A stretch of 64,000 nt of DNA from Dreissena polymorpha (GCF_020536995.1 NC_068355.1:127623472-127687471), one strand, 5' to 3'. Shown: positions 8,701-19,200, counted from the first letter of the stretch. Notes: a model not told the origin generated them from the letters alone. Numbers and translations: made by a program.

Positions 8701-11046
8701 TTCATGTATCAGGAAGCAGTGTGACATAAAGCGTTAAGTCAAAGAAACACAATCAGGTGAAGACTCTGATTAAAAAAACTGATTTTTGTAGCAGTAAGCA
8801 TATGTTCCAACATTCCACAGACTTAACTGCTATGATGTTAAGATTAATTGAAAAAGATGTACATCATTGTAAGAACGAGACGTTGTAGATTCTTCTCAAT
8901 AAATTGCATCAAAATGTCTTAAATTATCTCGTACAATTCCCGGTGCTATTCTTAAGCAGGGTTCAAATAATTTGTTGCGTAATCAATAATTCAAATACGC
9001 TAATTCAGTATCTTTGTCGAGTGTACTTACGCTGCAGGGATACACGGGCGACGTTGCTATAAATACCAACACCATCTTTTGGTATTGCACATTTCCATTC
9101 TTCTCCTTCGTTGACAGTCGTGAGATTATACAATGTGCAGGTAACATGCCTGTTATTAACACAGTGACATTTAATGTTTTCTCGCAATGGCGACATCTGA
9201 CAATAGGTTCCATTTCCTCCGATTGCTATTGTTCTTGTAAATGATTTTGAGGGTTCTTTCTTATAGTAACCAACCGCCACATCTGTATCGCTCTCGTATG
9301 TGCATGCGATCTCTACGCTCGTGAAACTGTATGTTTCGGTTAACTCGATTTTAGCGGTATTGGCACCTGTCAAATAAATATACTATTTCAAACAATGTCA
9401 AACTATAATATTGTCTCAAGTAGTGGCGCGATGGTTCATTTAAATTCACCCAGCTGAATTTCATTATGTTGGCATAATTATCTGCTCACAACAATGAACT
9501 TTGAAAAAGACGCAGTTTTGAAAAATGTTCGTCACATCATAAAACGTTTAACAAATACTAAAATAGCTGATGCAGTTCATAAATTCATTATCGATAGTAA
9601 GCGTATTGATACGTAAATTTGCTACAGTTTCTTTAAAAACCTCTTCATATTTTCCCTTAACTTCACCCACTTTTACTCCTACACCTTCCAACTCTCATCT
9701 TTTAACCTTTATAAAGAGACACTCTGTCATCGGAGTTGCTCTTTTTGCCGATTGTGTTTAAGAAATAATATTTTTCTATAATGGTTTGTTGTCGAATAAC
9801 CCACAGTAAGGAGTATAGATACGTAGGAATTAAATCACGAGTGCGAAGCACGAGTGATTTGATAACACGCATCTATACTCCTTACTGTGGGTTATTCGAC
9901 AACAAACCATCATAGAAAAATATTATTTCGATTCTAACACGATTCTGATTGATTTGGTGCAAGCTTTTGGACGTGAACTATATTTTTCAATACTCCGCCC
10001 TTCTTAGTACGAAGTTCATCATTTAGTGACGTCATTGAATTGTAAAAACATATGACGTCGTTTTCATTCGTAAACATTTTGCAAATGACGTCACTTTCAT
10101 TGAGAACAAAAATCGTAGAAACTAAATGACGTCATGTTTATTGATGCTACTGAAAAGTTTACATGCTATAAATGATTTCTTAATTACGTTTCCTAACAAA
10201 TAACATTCTTTGTAGGCGTGGTTATGCCACTTATCACCAAATATACAATTTGTTGTTTCATTACATTTATATACATGCTACATTTATTACATTTCTCTTA
10301 GAGCGCGTTTTAGCACGTGCATTTTACTGCAATATTTTCTTTATTTATTCGGAACTATTTTCGAAACATTAAGCTCCGCCCATACATTATTGCAGAATAA
10401 CCCACACTTGATTTCCTTCTTTGTCTATAGAAAACAAGTCGCGTGTAGTGTTAGAATTCTAGATTTATTATTTTGTAATCCAATTATGTTCGTTTTTAAT
10501 CATGCAAATGTATATATTTCAAGGCGAGGTGGAAAAACCATATAATACTTTGTCTTTCGTTCTCATCTCGTTCAAACATTTTATTATTTAATATAAATGT
10601 TGTATGAAATTGTTTGCATAAAAATGCTTGTTTGAAATAAATATGTTTAAACTAAACGTTTAAATAGCTGTATAAATCCACTTTCAATTGCAACAATTAA
10701 TGTTGGTATAATTTATAATCAGTTTCCATTTCTTACTTGAGCATTGTACCAGTAACATAATTTCTAAAGGCGCCATTTTGTTGTTTATGATTATTCACCG
10801 CTCTGGTGCTAATTTATCACTTAACTGTCCGGATTTACGCATACATTTATACTATTTTCATGGAAAGTGAATATATTAATGATAAGTGATATTGAGACAA
10901 TTTATTATCCGTTTTAAAACCCATCAGTTATTATAAAATGTTTTTGTATAAAAATAAATTAAAAATTGATATAAATCAAGAGTGAAAAAACATGCAAACT
11001 TACCAGTTTCCATATATATGAATACAAATGCAAAAATTGCCAGCAT
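5679..11046 (-). CDS. Receptor gene 1: signal peptide, Ig-like domain, stalk, TM, multi-tyrosine tail (nine exons)
   Basis: Predicted type I membrane receptor of about 610 residues. Exons in transcript order: 11004-11046 (signal peptide), 9031-9366 (Ig-like), 8332-8436, 8066-8170 and 7711-7815 (stalk), 7325-7459 (membrane), 6268-7194 (tail), 5980-6027 (mini-exon), 5679-5707 (terminal). Every junction is GT-AG and every intron is phase 1, as is usual for Ig-domain genes; the summed length is divisible by three. The signal peptide reads MLAIFAFVFIYMETG. The paralogue at 16.2-21.2 kb has the same plan, so the joins support each other. The extracellular part should bind an unknown ligand or partner, and the tyrosine-rich tail suggests SH2-type signalling. 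I do not recognise a named family. Intron 1 holds a hairpin repeat and CRE-like sites. Confidence 0.75.
5980..6027 (-). CDS. Gene 1 tail mini-exon (DENMYITG)
   Basis: A 48-bp phase 1-1 exon with acceptor CTTCAACAG and donor GTAAGATT. It encodes a lysine-rich start (KKKK) followed by PDENMYIT. Gene 2 has a 36-bp equivalent encoding KKKLEDNIYLT. Conservation of this acidic-N-x-Y motif between paralogues marks it as a likely phosphotyrosine docking site. That is inference. Confidence 0.7.
6268..7194 (-). CDS. Gene 1 cytoplasmic tail exon with repeated YAECMPN-type units
   Basis: A 927-bp exon encoding about 309 residues. The membrane-proximal part (RFVDTADVRSL, SCYYxGCIAGTASQS, NVEDGTN, YSEI) is strongly conserved in gene 2. 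The rest is a tandem array with tyrosines about 17 residues apart: IYAECMPN, AYVDIIS, MYAECMPN, TYAECIPL, GYTDCLPT, LYAECMPN, AYAQYLLN, LYADCLPT. The consensus Y-x-(E/D)-C-(M/L/I)-P differs from a classic ITIM because position +3 is cysteine; only YSEI fits YxxI. The donor is AGTA|GTAAGT at 6267/6268. Unspliced read-through would reach a stop at 6236. The array probably grew by in-frame 51-54 bp duplications. Confidence 0.75.
7325..7459 (-). CDS. Gene 1 transmembrane exon
   Basis: A 135-bp phase 1-1 exon: about 14 hydrophilic residues, then a hydrophobic helix (ISVLIASVIGSLIIVAAVSV) followed by basic WIRCRKP, which fits the positive-inside rule. Gene 2's exon at 18470-18604 has the same length and the same GSLI, IRCRK landmarks. 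Confidence 0.8.
7711..7815 (-). CDS. Gene 1 membrane-proximal stalk exon
   Basis: A 105-bp phase 1-1 exon (35 codons) with acceptor TTTAACTCAG and donor GTATTTTC. It encodes a polar, Ser/Thr-rich stretch (DSGPYGVTDADDGYYSRTEL and so on) of low complexity, typical of a receptor stalk. The length equals that of the other stalk exons, although the sequence is divergent. Confidence 0.65.
8066..8170 (-). CDS. Gene 1 stalk exon, tandem copy C
   Basis: A 105-bp phase 1-1 exon with acceptor TATTTTTCTAG and donor GTAGGTGT. It encodes a Thr/Ser/basic-rich stalk ending SDANIKSAR. It is a sister of 8332-8436 through local duplication. Confidence 0.65.
8332..8436 (-). CDS. Gene 1 stalk exon, tandem copy B
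   Basis: A 105-bp phase 1-1 exon with acceptor AATCTTTCCAG and donor GTAGGTGT. It encodes DTRTARNTQS, TSGGTIIS and ends SDANINSAL. Several Thr/Ser residues suggest O-glycosylation (inference). Confidence 0.65.
8587..8709 (-). pseudogene. Decayed third copy of the gene 1 stalk exon
   Basis: Homologous to the two downstream stalk exons (ATACATGAACAACAGGAGG against ATACAAGAACAGCAAGAAA). The preceding dinucleotide is TG and not AG, and in phase 1 the second complete codon is TGA. The copy is also longer (123 against 105 bp). It is unlikely to be spliced in. Confidence 0.65.
9031..9366 (-). CDS. Gene 1 Ig-like domain exon
   Basis: A 336-bp phase 1-1 exon of 112 codons with acceptor ATTTGACAG and donor GTAAGTAC. 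The Ig hallmarks are the B-strand cysteine in VEIACTY and the F-strand EEWKCAI. Four more cysteines give the pattern C-x33-C-x10-C-x-C-x7-C-x15-C, which all three family members in this window share (first gap 33 or 34). N-glycosylation sequons occur at NGT and NLT. It ends with NVARVSLQ, a G-strand-like segment. Confidence 0.8.
9763..9928. repeat. 166-bp near-perfect hairpin in gene 1 intron 1
   Basis: The left arm (AAATAATATTTTTCTATnAT, GGTTTGTTGTCGAATAACCC, ACAGTAAGGAGTATAGAT) is mirrored by the right arm around GTGCGAAGCAC at about 9845. Only a short internal segment fails to pair. It begins a larger dispersed element: TTCTAACAC at about 9931 recurs inverted at about 10452. Confidence 0.85.
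10027..10134. promoter_or_regulatory. Cluster of four CRE-like TGACGTC sites
   Basis: TGACGTCA at 10027, TGACGTCG at 10053, TGACGTCA at 10086 and TGACGTCA at 10127, in 108 bases. TGACGTCA is the CREB/ATF consensus. They lie in intron 1 of gene 1, but within repeat-derived DNA, so they may be a property of the repeat and not of the gene. Confidence 0.4.
11004..11046 (-). CDS. Gene 1 signal-peptide exon
   Basis: ATG at 11046 followed by 13 further codons of hydrophobic leader (MLAIFAFVFIYMET), then donor G|GTAAGTTT in phase 1. Gene 2's first exon is also 43 bases and shares FIxMETG, and the 20 bases 5' of each ATG (AGTAAATTAAACT-like) are also similar. That decides the start. Confidence 0.75.
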
Positions 11047-11290
11047 CTTTGATAAAAAAAATCAATATTTTAGTTTAATTTGCTAAATTATTTTGATCAT
11101 GTCGCACTGTCCTCGAAGAATGCTGAAACAAGAACCAAGAACATGATAATATCGTGACCGATATCCTAGTAAAAATAATATTCCGGTTCCATTGATTACA
11201 AAGGCACATTCATTGACGGAAAATATTCAGCACAAACGTTGAATTGTAAGAGAAAAGCTAAAAGAAAATAAGGCATACATTAAGTTTTTT

Positions 11291-11346
11291 CAAGGTTTCA
11301 GAATTCATATATATTACACGCGGATAATTGCCGGAAGTCATGTTCA
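11291..11346 (-). promoter_or_regulatory. Conserved upstream block of receptor gene 1
   Basis: Read on the minus strand, GAACATGACTTCCGGCAATT followed by ATCCGCG lies about 280 bases upstream of the ATG. Gene 2 has GAACGTGACATCCGGCAATT and ATTCGCG at 21691-21717. The gene 1 version contains an ETS-type TTCCGG core. Conservation between paralogues amid diverged DNA suggests a promoter element. Confidence 0.45.
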
Positions 11347-11559
11347 GTCTTTTATTTCCCTTACAGAACCGTATTGTTTAAGACGTTTAACTAAAATGTA
11401 CATCGAATTTCGATTGTCCGATTCAGTTTTAATAAACGGAATTTTTTTTTTATCATCGATTATTGAACTTAGAAATTATTTTATAATTACAAGTATACAT
11501 GTGGGCATTTGCCTAGAACTTGTAGCAAAGTACCGACCATAGTTGAATGCAGGTATTTG

Positions 11560-12875
11560 TTAGATAATATTTTTTATCTGGAACCATGTCAGTCACTCAA
11601 AAACAAGGTTTAATCACATGTATACCTAAAGATAATAAACCAAGACATTTTCTGAAAAACCTAAGGCCATTAACACTTTTGAATGTAATTTACAAGCTTG
11701 CATCTGGGACTATTGCTAACAGATTAAAAACTATCCTCGATACTCTTATTTCAAAAGATCAGACAGGATTATTAAAGGCAGATATATTGGTGAGAATACC
11801 AGACTTTTATATGGCATTATGCAATATAGAGAAGATAACAATATCCCTGGACTCTTGATGACAAATTTGTTTATAAATGTTTTACCTATATTACAGATGT
11901 ACCCACTTGTCATTCAAAATGGAATACACTTTTTAATAACGTTGAATGGACAATATTGCATGACAGTAATACCGGCGAGGGGAGCCCGGCAGTATTTAAA
12001 GATAGATAGACTTGTTTTTATTATATCTAGAGACACATACACCCAGTGGTTCCAGACAAGAATTGTCCATAGAATCTTAGGCACCAAAATTTTGTTATTT
12101 AAAATGAACACTGTTCAAGACAATTTATGTTCCTTCTGTAACGAAAATGAAGAAACCCTATTACATATATTCTGGGACTGCTTTTTTACAAAGAGAATTT
12201 TAAACGATGTTGTAAAATTTTTAAGATCACATAACGTGCAAAAATGTACTGAGATTTCTTGTCAAACAATGCTATTTGGATGTACAAGTATAAACATGAC
12301 TGATATTAATGTTCTAATCCTAGAAATTAAAAAGTATATATTTGTATGCAAGAAAAATGGTCTATTACCTTCAATAACGGGGCTAAATAACTATCTATGC
12401 GCAGCATGGGAAATTCAATCGAAGACAAAAAATCAAGAAAAGGAAATACTAAACTGGTCAATTGTAAAACTTTTTATAGATGAATAATAATCTTTTTGTT
12501 ATCTGCTTAAAATATTTAATACCATGGTCGTTGGATTAATGTTTATAATTGTCTGAAGTCCAAACGTTTGATTACGTCTATAATAGACTTAAGTCCAAAG
12601 ATATGTCTTTCTTATTTGTATCATAACATGGCACTTGCGTATGTATGTGTGTGTTTGCGCGCGTGTGTGTGTGTGTGTGTGTGTGAAATTTATGATTGCG
12701 TCTATATAATGGAATGCATAGATTTTATTAACCTCTATTATAGCAATCAAGTTGAATTGTTAAAACGAACTCTATTTAAAAGATCTGTATTTAATACTAA
12801 CAAATAAACATGTATACTAACAATACAATTTGTAATGAATGGAGGTGAATAAACGCTGGAAAAAAATATAAAAAA
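11560..12875 (+). mobile_element. Truncated, internally deleted LINE (L1/Tx1-like)
   Basis: 11586-11858 encodes an RT N-terminal segment (KNLRPLTLLNVIYKLASGTI, ANRLKTIL, ISKDQTGLLK). A shifted frame then gives YREDNNIPGLL. Most of the RT palm, including the catalytic ADD motif, is missing. 12021-12487 encodes the C-terminal zinc-knuckle region of this clade (WFQTRIVHRILGT, CSFCNENEETLLHIFWDC). A 3' untranslated region with a GT microsatellite and an AATAAA near 12847 ends in an A-rich tail. It has at least one frameshift and one large internal deletion. Clade is from recall. Confidence 0.75.
12643..12686. repeat. GT/GC microsatellite in LINE 3' region
   Basis: A run of TG dinucleotides interrupted by GCGCGCG, within the 3' untranslated part of the 11.6-12.9 kb LINE. 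Confidence 0.8.
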
Positions 12876-13027
12876 TATTTTTTTTATAAATAATACACAG
12901 TCTTTTAGATATTAATCGAATCATTAACGGTTTCGTTGTGCACCACGTGTGTAGCAAATTATCGAGGACAAGCATTAGAAGCTTATTATTATTTTACGAA
13001 TTTTGAATGAGGATTATCATTTAATTA

Positions 13028-13508
13028 AAAGGACCTTTTCGCAGATTTTGAAGTTTGTCATTAAATGCTTTATATTGAAAATGAAAACATTGGATCTAAA
13101 AAGCTCCAGTAAAAACAAAGAATAAAATTAAAAAAAAGAAAAATAAGTAACCCTAAACTGGGTTCGAACCACTGACCCCTGGAGTAAAAGTCTATCGTTT
13201 AGACCACTTAGCAATCCGTGCTCATACAATTAGTGCTGTATTTAATACTTTATATAAGCAATTGTCGTGTCACAAACTATAACGACAAAAACAGAATTCT
13301 CCAAATTATTCAATCGTTTCGCGTTGCAACGCTTTATAACTTTCAGGTTTTTAAATCGTCAAGAGATGCATATAATTGATATTTTAGAGCAAGGTAAATG
13401 TTCAGTATTACTGTTTCCTTACTAATAGCATAACTGCAACGAAAATTTGCGAATCTGATACATTTTTTAAAATTTGGTTCATTTACGAAAACGTGAAAAG
13501 GTCCCTTT
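13028..13508. mobile_element. AAAGGnCCTTTT-ended non-autonomous element with tRNA-like body (copy 1)
   Basis: It starts AAAGGACCTTTTCGCAGATT and ends GTGAAAAGGTCCCTTT, so the ends are inverted repeats. The interior shares GAAGTTTGTCATTAAATGCT, TTGGATCTAAAAAGCTCCAG and TTCAATCGTTTCGCGTTGC with copy 2 at 24743-25070. An extra segment of about 150 bp (about 13100-13250) contains a minus-strand tRNA-like head with a box A region and GGTTCGAACCC as box B. The copies differ by presence of this segment. Confidence 0.75.
13145..13225 (-). pseudogene. tRNA-like sequence inside the repeat
   Basis: On the minus strand: GCACGGATTGCTAAGTGGTC, then GACTTTTACTCC and GGTTCGAACCC. Box A/box B-like elements are present, but I cannot fold a clean cloverleaf. 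It is probably the SINE-type Pol III head of the surrounding repeat and not a working tRNA. Confidence 0.5.
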
Positions 13509-13509
13509 T

Positions 13510-15810
13510 ATACTCTGGGAACCAGACTTTATATATTTTTACTGTTGTTTCCCTTTGGTACACTGGAAGAGTTGTGTCCCCTATATGTTAATTAGTCATT
13601 ACTGACGGCTGTTTTATTATGATCGTTTATAAGTGAATTTCAATCAAATAAAAATCAATACAAGTAAGTTTAAACTAACAAAAAGAATTTATTTGTCACC
13701 TTTTTATCAGCTTATTACTTCTACACTGATTATCAATCATAAACAAGCCATTCTGTTTTACTGGTAAACGATATGTTCAAATTTAATGAATTTAGTTCTT
13801 CTATAGCCTAGGGATCCGGCGCAAATAAAATCTTATATGATATATAATATATAGACTGTGAGTTCTTCTTAAATGCGCTGAGTTTTTATGAGTACCTTAA
13901 TTCTCTTAGTTTTCGGACACTTAAAATAATAAAAATAAATTCGTGTCCGAAAATTTAGATAAAAAAAATATTCAAAAAGTATGAGTGTCCAAAAATTAAG
14001 AGGCACAATAAAATGTTTGGTTTTCAATTATTATAATGAAATTAAACCAATAAATAAATGTGATTTTTTTATCAACTTTATTACATCAGATTTGACGTGG
14101 TTAAAAAAGTACCTGCTGTTTATTTAGTAGGTTCTGATGACAACTGATGTTAGCAAAACAGAAGCACATGTTGTCACACTTGTCACTTTGAAATGACGTG
14201 GTTAAAAACAGAGACTCCATTGGCTAAACATCGTGCTAAAAGGAAATTTCTTTAAGTTTCACGGAATATGATTGTGTTGTATACTTTTAAACTAATGTAG
14301 ATGATTGGTTTGGTTTAAAAAAATATCCGATCACAAACTAAGAATACATAATTTTATGATGTTCCTAAATGTTTAAAATAATTATTTTACGTCTGGATCT
14401 TCAGTAGATCAGTATAAATGGAGTTCATTTATCCCGGTCTCCTTGCCTGCCATCTCTTTCCAAACTTGTCAATCGAAAGAAAGGGGCGATGTCAGAGCAC
14501 AAGAATGAAGTGAATCTCATGGTAATAGAGTTGTTTAACAAAGTGAACGATGTCGCCTGTGCCAAAATAATAAATTTTAGAATTAAATGTGTTGAGGTCA
14601 ACTATACTCATTATATCAAGCTGATTTGTATAAATCATCAGACAAATGTTCGTTATTTTATATATCCCACATTATTGATAATAAAATAATTATGAAAAAA
14701 TATGTCATAGTAATCCACAAATAATTAATGTTAATTATATAAAACATTAACTATTTTTTTGAGTAGCGTAGCATTTTTACTAAACAATTACATATATGTA
14801 ATATGTTTTGTAGAAGTGGCCGTTGTAACTTTTAATGTGTTATTGGACAATTTATGTCAATAACGACATTTTGGTAAGGATATTTCTAGCACAAGTATGA
14901 TACTCATCTTATTAAATATGTATATATGTATAAATCTTCAGAACACTACATGGATACAAGCTTTTAATTAAAAACATTTTCTGAGATCCCTCCGTCTACA
15001 AGAATTTCGTTCTTCAAGTGATTTGTTTAAAAACAATTCTTCAATATAAATTCGGAAGTACATTGAGTTGTGATTAACTTTATACGTAAGCAGTATAGTG
15101 ACATTTTCAGTAAGAAGTCATTGATAAAACAGTAGATATTACAACATAAATTACATTAAATATTAGTAGATGTCGTTAAATGCAAACAAAACTAGCGCGA
15201 TTTTGATTCCCGTTTTTGTATCCACGCACTAACTTGATTTTGGATGGATGAAGGTTTTTGCGTTAAATTTCGGATAGCACATTTATTTAAATTTGATTAA
15301 GAAGTAAATCGTTGTAACCGTGGTTTCATTGCGCTGTTAAGTATCTTGCGTCAAACAAAATAAAAGCGGATTCTTTACGTTTTTCGTAAAATGTTAAAAT
15401 GATGAATGGCTGTTCAGAGATAATTTATAATTAACTAATGGCATTTTTCTTATCGAGATAAAGCTATGTATGCGCTCTGTTATTCAAACGTAAAAAAGAA
15501 ACAACACCATCGTTAACATATTTGTGTATATATAATGGCATCTCTCTACATGTTTTGTTCCAAATTAATACTCTTACATTCCGATTTTGCTTTATTATCT
15601 TGTATTAATTCGACCATTTTACTTTATAATCTTGTCTGAATAATTATTAGATACCATAATTACTATCTTTATTTTAGAAAGTGTAAAGATTTTCCATGCA
15701 AACCACTCCCGTGGCCCTTGGGTTTCTTTTCGATCACATACCTCTAGTTTAAGGCGGCAAATGCATGCAACGAATGCAGAAAAATCAGCAAATATTGCAA
15801 TTCCGATTGA
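13510..15810. other. Intergenic stretch between the tandem receptor genes
   Basis: AT-rich. The only gene-like signal is a TATA-like GTATAAATGG at about 14411, followed about 78 bases later by a plus-strand ATG (14489) opening MSEHKNEVNLM, then ATG|GTAATA, which resembles a donor site. I found no downstream exon that continues it, so I do not annotate a gene. Confidence 0.45.
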
Positions 15811-15813
15811 ATC

Positions 15814-15819
15814 TTTATT
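15814..15819 (-). promoter_or_regulatory. Poly(A) signal of receptor gene 2
   Basis: AATAAA on the minus strand, about 360 bases beyond the gene 2 stop, matching the position and flanking sequence of the gene 1 signal. Confidence 0.55.
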
Positions 15820-16176
15820 CAAATAATTTTGCCACAAAAAGAAAAATGTGTACAAAATATACAACACTTAGTGTCCCATTTATGGTCAACCAACTGCTTG
15901 ATAGACTAATTAGTACCCTTTATTTATAATAGTGTACCCTTGTGGGCTTGTATCGATTTTCAGACGTAACGAGTGTTTTCACAATAAAATACAAATAGCG
16001 AATACATGATGTTAAACACAATATAATCAATAATGCATATTATTTTGTTCACTAAAACATAAACATAATTACTCAATCCTTAAATGCCCCCCCCCCTCCT
16101 GTCGTATCCGATTTGAAAACAGAATGGTGTGCCACATATTTCACACATATGAATTTTTTTAAAACTAATATTCATT

Positions 16177-16226
16177 TTATAATTCGCCATCGTTCTCCAA
16201 CCGTTCTGGCACCGGGCTGTATATCG
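16177..16226 (-). CDS. Gene 2 terminal exon
   Basis: Acceptor TTTTATTTCAG. It encodes AIYSPVPERLENDGEL, then TAA. It is homologous to gene 1's shorter AVYGPLPKW exon. Confidence 0.7.
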
Positions 16227-19200
16227 CTGAAATAAAATTTCATAAGAATTAGTTAATTAATGACTAAATGTAAAAAAAACTATTTGTTCGTAACAAACTA
16301 CTGAACAAATAAATGTAAAACGCCAATTGCGCTTGTTCATATGATTATTAATTCAACTTTTGTTCAAACTGTGAAGCACAACATAATGTCTCACCTGTGA
16401 GGTAGATGTTGTCTTCTAGTTTCTTCTTTTCTGAAAAAAAAAAGAATTATCAATATTATTAAAAAAACAACATTTACATGTATCACAAACAAATCACATT
16501 TTTTCAATCTTAACAATTATGTTCGATCCTCTCTTAAGGAACGTTCTTTTGATAAAAAGTACTGATTCAACCCAGAAAACGGACTCGATCATAGGGTAAC
16601 ATTTTAATAAGTCTTATGTTTTCCCTAAAATCTACCTGCTGATTGCATGTCCTACCCTGACACAATTTATGTGAAAGTGATGGGGATAGAACGCTAGAGT
16701 CCAAAGCTCTACCAACTGAGATTGCCCGGATATTGATCTTTAACGAGTGCATAAGATACTTTTGAAAATAGAAATAAATTCGTTTAAACGAAAACCTAAG
16801 GGACAACAGTATTTTCATAAAATTTCAGATGCTTTTCGAAACTGTTTTTAAATGGAAAAAAGATGAAACGATCAATGACCAATTTCATGAATTATTGAAC
16901 AGAAATGACTTTTACTACGTGTAGGTTGTCGCGAATATGAATGAAAAGATAATACGAGTCAAAGACGGTGCTTTAGCATTTGACACCATACCCTTTCGAT
17001 TTTTTTTGTATATTTTGTATAACATGCTTAGAATAATTACCAATAGTGGTTATTAAACTATCAGGCATACATTTAGCGTAAGAGCATTTGGCCCTTTCAT
17101 AAATACTTGTTCCCTTTTTCTGGTCAGCTGACTTATACTGTGGGTGGGCAGCTTTTTTCCATGGTTTCCATATTTAGCATACATTCTGCGTAAAGTCTTA
17201 AATCCGCGGCCACCATAGTTTTCAGCTGTGCCGGTAATATCGCACCTTGTGAAAATTGTTGGCATGTACTTACCAGCGGTCTCAATTGACGAAAAATTTT
17301 CAGCTCTTTCAACGGGCATCATATTTTCCGTACATTCGGCATACGCTATTTCGTCGTCGTTGGTCATTCTTGTAATACAATTTCTGTTAACACCCTTGTT
17401 TGCGGCTCCTCTATTTGGAACAAACTCTGCGAAAAGACATTGATTCTTTGCAAAAGTATATGTATTAAAGCTAATACAATGGTCTGTTTGCGACGAACAT
17501 TTTATTGTATCTGTGTAATGAGCTTTGTCTGTGGGCGTAACATTTTGTAAATGTTTAGAGAATGGATCTTTTTGTAAAGATAATGAATTTGGAACAGAGT
17601 TCGGGTCTTCTTGAATTTCCGAGTATTGATAGGTATCTTCAGTCGTGTTTGTGCCGTCCTCCACATTAGCTTCTGAGTTTACCACATGCGTAGCTGACTG
17701 ACTGGCGGTTCCAGCGATGCAACCGATATAATAACAACTGTCCAGACTACGAACATCGGCTGTATCGACAAACCTTTGTAGCGTGGTATTGTGCACCATA
17801 CTTAAAGGTCCGGACTCTTTTACCGTAGGCAAATGTCCTGCAAAGTAAGATAATACGAATCATTCTGCGACGTTTGCACAATCGACATTTCAGTGTTTAT
17901 GGATAGATAGAACTCTCGTCATATATTTGATGAATAAGTGACAAATAAATCAGTTATAATACCTAAAACACGAACGAAGCACAGACAGCAACACGATATT
18001 TATGGATCAAAAGGGTCATTTTAACATTTTGTGATATAACCTTATTTTATCGAATAGTATTATTATTATCAGGAATTGGTTAAATAATAACAGGATGGTA
18101 TTTTGCACAAGAGGTGTATTATTTTACAATTGTACAAAGATAAATGTTAAAATAATTCGATATTTTATCGAATAGTATTATGAACAGGAAATGGTTTATT
18201 AATAATACGGTGGTATATATTATTGACATTATCTTTTAAATACGCGGTTTAAGTTCAAAGCCCTAAATGTCAAATCGCCCCATTGGTGCAAAAAGGTACC
18301 ATGTGCCTTTTAATTTAAATGTCACATGGCACCTTTTTCACTAAGGGGGCGAAATAATAGCGCGGTTCATTGTTTTTACTATTCTACGTATGATATATGT
18401 GTACAGTATAATCAGTGACATTTAAAAACACGAACATCTGTGAATAACTTCATTTAAAGGTTAAACTACCGCTCGAGGGCACCCAAGATTTGCGACATCG
18501 GATCGACAAAGGAACCGTGATCGCCACCACCATAATGAGACTTCCAAGAACGGATGAAATGAACACCACAATCCTTGTCCTATCGTCGGTGAACGGCTTG
18601 GTTTCTATATAAAAAATATATTTTATATGCCAAGTTTATTTGTTTTACATTATATTGTTATTAAAACAAGCATTGATGAAAATAGCGAACGTTTTGTTTT
18701 TATTTTCGTTTTATTTTCGCTGAACGCTAGAAATGTTTAAAATAAAAATACAAAATTTGTGGGAATATATTTCAACATTTTATTGAAAACTCTGTTTGGT
18801 TCAAGGGTAACATTATCATCAACAACGGATTATGTCTCAAGTTGCTATAACATTAAAATGTACTACATCTCAATATATTTATAACAGAAGGTTACATAAG
18901 TGCAACACTTTTAATTAGACACTGCATTTGGCAACGTACCTCCGACGTTTCCGATGCTTATATCACTCTCTGTACTCCATATCGTTTTAAAGGTACTTTC
19001 ATTGATGCTTTCGGTGGATTCAGTACTGGCCGTTGTTTTTGTATCTGTAAATATTAAAACAAATTTCCGGCCGAGTCGAGTTTGTATAAAAAGAAACAAT
19101 TGCCAACGCGAAACATCGACATTTATATCGATTACATAATTCAACTTGCAGCTTTGTAAATATATTGATCTTTAATTTAATAGATTGATATTTTAAGTTT

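Larger units (their letters stand above)
8035..8820 (-). repeat. Tandem triplication of a stalk-exon unit (about 260 bp each)
   Basis: Three consecutive copies of an exon plus its flanking intron: exon copies 8066-8170, 8332-8436 and 8587-8709. They share the SDANI-encoding GCGATGCCAACATAAA and the intronic landmarks GAATACATTC and TTTGATTAC. The first two encode open 35-codon polar exons (SRIAEKTERTATGTIISF; DTRTARNTQSTSGGTIIS). The third has lost the acceptor AG and carries an early TGA in the expected phase, so it is a decayed exon. Confidence 0.75.
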
